Assembly (NCBI RefSeq): GCF_015210005.1
Contig: NZ_MU158698.1
Coordinates: forward strand, 2,277,337-2,341,336
Direction: 5' to 3'
Length of the DNA stretch: 64,000 nucleotides
Origin: Sphingobacterium hungaricum
GTDB taxonomy: Bacteria; Bacteroidota; Bacteroidia; Sphingobacteriales; Sphingobacteriaceae
Positions 63,817-64,000 of this stretch are shown here, piece after piece (position 1 is the first letter of the stretch; each line of letters begins with the position of its first letter). The position numbers and the translations under genes were made by a program. The notes beneath the pieces were generated by a model. That model made no database searches, was not told where the DNA came from, and saw nothing but the letters and a program-made list of their open reading frames with translations.

Positions 63817-64000
63817 TTATTCTCCCAATAATCTATTAAATATATTCACGCATATAATTATTAAAGTAGATATAAACAATAAATTTAAAACCCATGTATT
63901 TATAGGCTTTTTAATATATTTTCTCTCCCACACAACATCATTGTACCATATAATGAGTCTTTTTAAAAAGAAAATTATAGGAACTAAAATGACAGTAAAA
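63817..64000 (-). CDS. Membrane protein, N-terminus cut by window edge
   Basis: The last 60 residues of a minus-strand gene are present, with the stop at 63817-63819. They contain two hydrophobic segments (TVILVPIIFFLKRLIIWY and WVLNLLFISTLIIICVNIF) separated by a basic turn, and end FNRLLGE. The family cannot be named from this piece. Confidence 0.55.
   Translation of the reverse strand, partial: FTVILVPIIFFLKRLIIWYNDVVWERKYIKKPINTWVLNLLFISTLIIICVNIFNRLLGE

Overview
The window looks like a chromosomal segment of a Bacteroidota bacterium of the Sphingobacteriaceae type (Sphingobacterium/Pedobacter-like). The evidence is two SusC/SusD pairs, AT-rich intergenic DNA, few Shine-Dalgarno sites, lipoproteins and signal peptides ending in AQ, many TPR or coiled-coil regulators, and DUF1735, GH92 and GH123 proteins. 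No rRNA, tRNA, CRISPR array or phage block was found. One intact IS982-type insertion sequence lies near the right end. Both window edges cut genes.

Layout. 0-2 kb: end-truncated metal-binding HMA protein, a Cys-rich small exported protein, an unknown protein and a PAS-LuxR regulator. 2-9.7 kb: deoxynucleoside kinase, trpS, an NTF2-like protein, a bacteriophytochrome histidine kinase, a PNPOx-fold stress protein, a hairpin-packed intergenic region, asnA and an A-type Fe-S carrier. 9.7-12 kb: cysteine desulfurase and an MscS channel. 12-15 kb: a four-gene minus-strand operon (methyltransferase, AIR-synthase-like protein, ThiE-like protein, Trm112-like protein) led by a clear TPP riboswitch with a terminator. 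15.4-22.9 kb: a 47-aa leader ORF ending in a Cys-rich tail, then susC-susD-M14 carboxypeptidase. 23-27.5 kb: XRE regulator, sulfatase, GH123-like glycosidase, lipocalin. 28-33.5 kb: a degenerate aspartyl-protease-like protein, then two lipoproteins with a TPR histidine kinase and NarL-type regulator. 33.7-40.2 kb: YXWGXW protein and a complete RND efflux operon. 40.2-42.4 kb: OmpR-type regulator and kinase. 42.7-55.2 kb: a polysaccharide utilisation locus with susC-susD, DUF1735/discoidin lipoprotein, two HExxH metallopeptidase candidates and two GH92 mannosidases. 55-64 kb: small envelope proteins, a membrane-anchored TPR-HTH regulator, a hydrolase gene broken by two stops, NTF2-like and lipoprotein genes, the insertion sequence and partial genes.

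How the genes may work together. The second Sus locus fits capture of mannose-rich N-glycans or mannoproteins: GH92 enzymes trim alpha-mannose while the peptidases may open the protein. The first Sus locus looks sulfur-linked. Its leader ORF ends in clustered Cys/Met codons, and a 17-bp palindrome near its promoter has a close relative (13 of 17 positions) upstream of the sulfatase gene. This suggests joint control of peptide uptake and sulfate-ester cleavage by sulfur or cysteine supply; that is inference.

Most promising items: the TPP-riboswitch operon that carries no standard thiamine-synthesis set but a methyltransferase plus Trm112 partner, AIR-synthase-like and ThiE-like proteins; and the Cys leader/palindrome module.
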